A stretch of 6,521 nt of DNA from Actinomycetota bacterium (GTDB lineage: Bacteria; Actinomycetota; Coriobacteriia; Coriobacteriales; RUG844). The notes under the pieces are model-generated. The model was given only the letters and a program-made list of their open reading frames with translations, was not told where the DNA came from and did not search any database. The DNA is taken from NCBI GenBank assembly GCA_013335845.1, contig JAAXUU010000082.1, positions 1 to 6,521 on the forward strand, written 5' to 3'. Both the position numbers and the translations under genes were made by a program. Position 1 is the stretch's first letter. Every line of letters starts with the position of its first letter. Of the stretch, positions 6,051-6,521 are shown piece after piece.

Positions 6051-6521
6051 TGTTTCCGCCGCCCGTCCCGGTTCCCGATTCGACAGCGGTATCGGTGGTA
6101 GCAGAGCTTGCAGCAGCGTCGGCTGTCGGTGCGGTGTACGTCAGTTCGGTTTCATTCCCAGTCAAGACCAGCACTTCCTCGAAGTTTTCCGATGAGGATA
6201 TCGCCATGACGACGATAGTGTGATAAAGGTCTTCCGCTGTTGCCTCGACACTTACAACCTCCCCGATGGCAATGCCTTTTTCGTTCATCGCGGTCACCGA
6301 GCCGATGAAGCCGGCGTAGCCGACGTTCACCCAGGCATTGCCACGGTCGGGGCGGAAGACCATCACCACCGCGTTCTGTTCCAGGCCCATGCCGCGTAAG
6401 TAGTCGAGAATGCGACCATGGTACAGGTGTCCGTCCACCGTGGCCTTGCCAAAGATCGCGAAGCCGCTGCAATGAAACAGCTCGGGGAACAGGTTGGCGA
6501 GCCGCACCTCCTCACGCGGGA
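6043..6521 (-). CDS. mreC: Chimeric open frame: C45-type hydrolase segment joined to the MreC C-terminal tail (cut by right edge)
   Basis: The frame is open from base 6519 (158 residues, no start in the window) and ends with TAA at 6043. Residues ~83-124 fit the end of MreC's periplasmic beta domain: an IGEVVSVEATAEDLYHTIVV stretch followed by a strand ending EEVLVLTG. A low-complexity Ala/Thr/Ser/Gly tail follows (~122-158), common at MreC ends. The position directly before mreD, with an eight-base overlap, supports mreC. Residues 1-82 do not resemble MreC and instead look like the start of a C45-family N-terminal-nucleophile hydrolase, so the product as written is unlikely to be a working MreC. 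GC3 falls from about 83% (65 of 78 codons, counted from 6507) to about 59% (45 of 76) across the join. The gene symbol applies only to roughly 6043-6270. Whether the fusion is real or an assembly error cannot be decided here. Confidence 0.7.
   Translation of the reverse strand, partial: PREEVRLANLFPELFHCSGFAIFGKATVDGHLYHGRILDYLRGMGLEQNAVVMVFRPDRGNAWVNVGYAGFIGSVTAMNEKGIAIGEVVSVEATAEDLYHTIVVMAISSSENFEEVLVLTGNETELTYTAPTADAAASSATTDTAVESGTGTGGGNNE
6259..6276. other. Fusion junction between C45-type and MreC coding sequence
   Basis: On the minus strand these bases encode Gly-Ile-Ala-Ile-Gly-Glu. The motif fits both parents: C45-type enzymes carry a MNEKGIAIGE-like stretch, and MreC proteins carry a G-x-x-IG-x-V strand before the SVE region. 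Codon use changes on either side. The exact crossover cannot be placed more finely because the motif is shared. Confidence 0.5.
6274..6521 (-). other. Foreign-looking segment encoding the nucleophile region of a C45-type acyltransferase/hydrolase
   Basis: Translated from 6519, this segment gives REEVRLANLFPELFHCSGFA at its start, then HGRILDY (35-41), a strand region and YAGFIGS followed by MNEKGIAIGE (78-87). In C45 (acyl-CoA:6-APA acyltransferase-like) enzymes an autoproteolytically exposed Cys is the nucleophile; Cys17 fits. The HGRxLD and MNEKG-GIAIGE elements are also typical of that family. The segment is about 63% G+C (140 of 221 bases from 6301, counted by hand) against about 53% in nearby lines, and is dominated by GGC, GCC, CTG and GTG codons. 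It lacks the enzyme's start and its whole downstream half. The family call is from pattern recognition only, and the substrate is unknown. Confidence 0.6.

Noticed and set aside
6043..6507. GTG at 6507 as the start of a complete 154-residue protein
   Set aside because: The frame continues upstream to the window edge with residues (PREEV) that fit the same C45-type domain, so this GTG is an internal Val codon.

Overview
The window is a compact block of genes that all read on the minus strand. It covers the end of a cell-elongation (rod-shape, mre/mrd) operon and two downstream genes coupled to it. In transcription order (high to low coordinates) it holds: the C-terminal end of MreC (6043 to about 6270), MreD (6050-5532), a class B transpeptidase PBP2/MrdA (5510-3447), the SEDS glycosyltransferase RodA (3441-2260), an unnamed DUF697-type protein with a degenerate GTPase-like N-terminal half (2215-1178), and the first 393 codons of a TIGR03960-type radical SAM protein that runs off the left edge (1181-1). 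Every junction is an overlap or a gap of at most 44 bases, so the block looks like one transcript. No RNA gene, mobile element, CRISPR array or terminator is visible, and no gene-free stretch exceeds 44 bases.

The likely source is an actinobacterium, probably of the Coriobacteriia type. This is inference from three things: the gene order mreC-mreD-mrdA-rodA followed by a TIGR03960 radical SAM gene, a G+C near 52% in hand-counted lines, and strong Shine-Dalgarno sites with frequent GTG starts. I could not run a taxonomic search.

MreC and MreD are membrane scaffold and assembly factors. RodA polymerises glycan from lipid II and PBP2 cross-links it, and together they form the core elongation synthase. 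The DUF697 protein and the radical SAM protein are transcribed with them, but their link to the cell wall is unknown.

The most notable signals are these. (1) The right-hand ~245 bases do not look like MreC. They encode the start of a C45-type N-terminal-nucleophile hydrolase with much higher GC3, fused in frame to the MreC tail at a shared Gly-Ile-x-Ile-Gly-Glu motif. This is probably an assembly chimera, possibly a real recombination. (2) PBP2 carries a Cys-Cys-His-Cys set whose spacing (15, 6, 13) exactly matches the zinc ligands I recall for Acinetobacter PBP2. (3) PBP2 has an extra N-terminal membrane helix and linker. (4) A degenerate GTPase-like protein with a DUF697 domain sits inside the operon.
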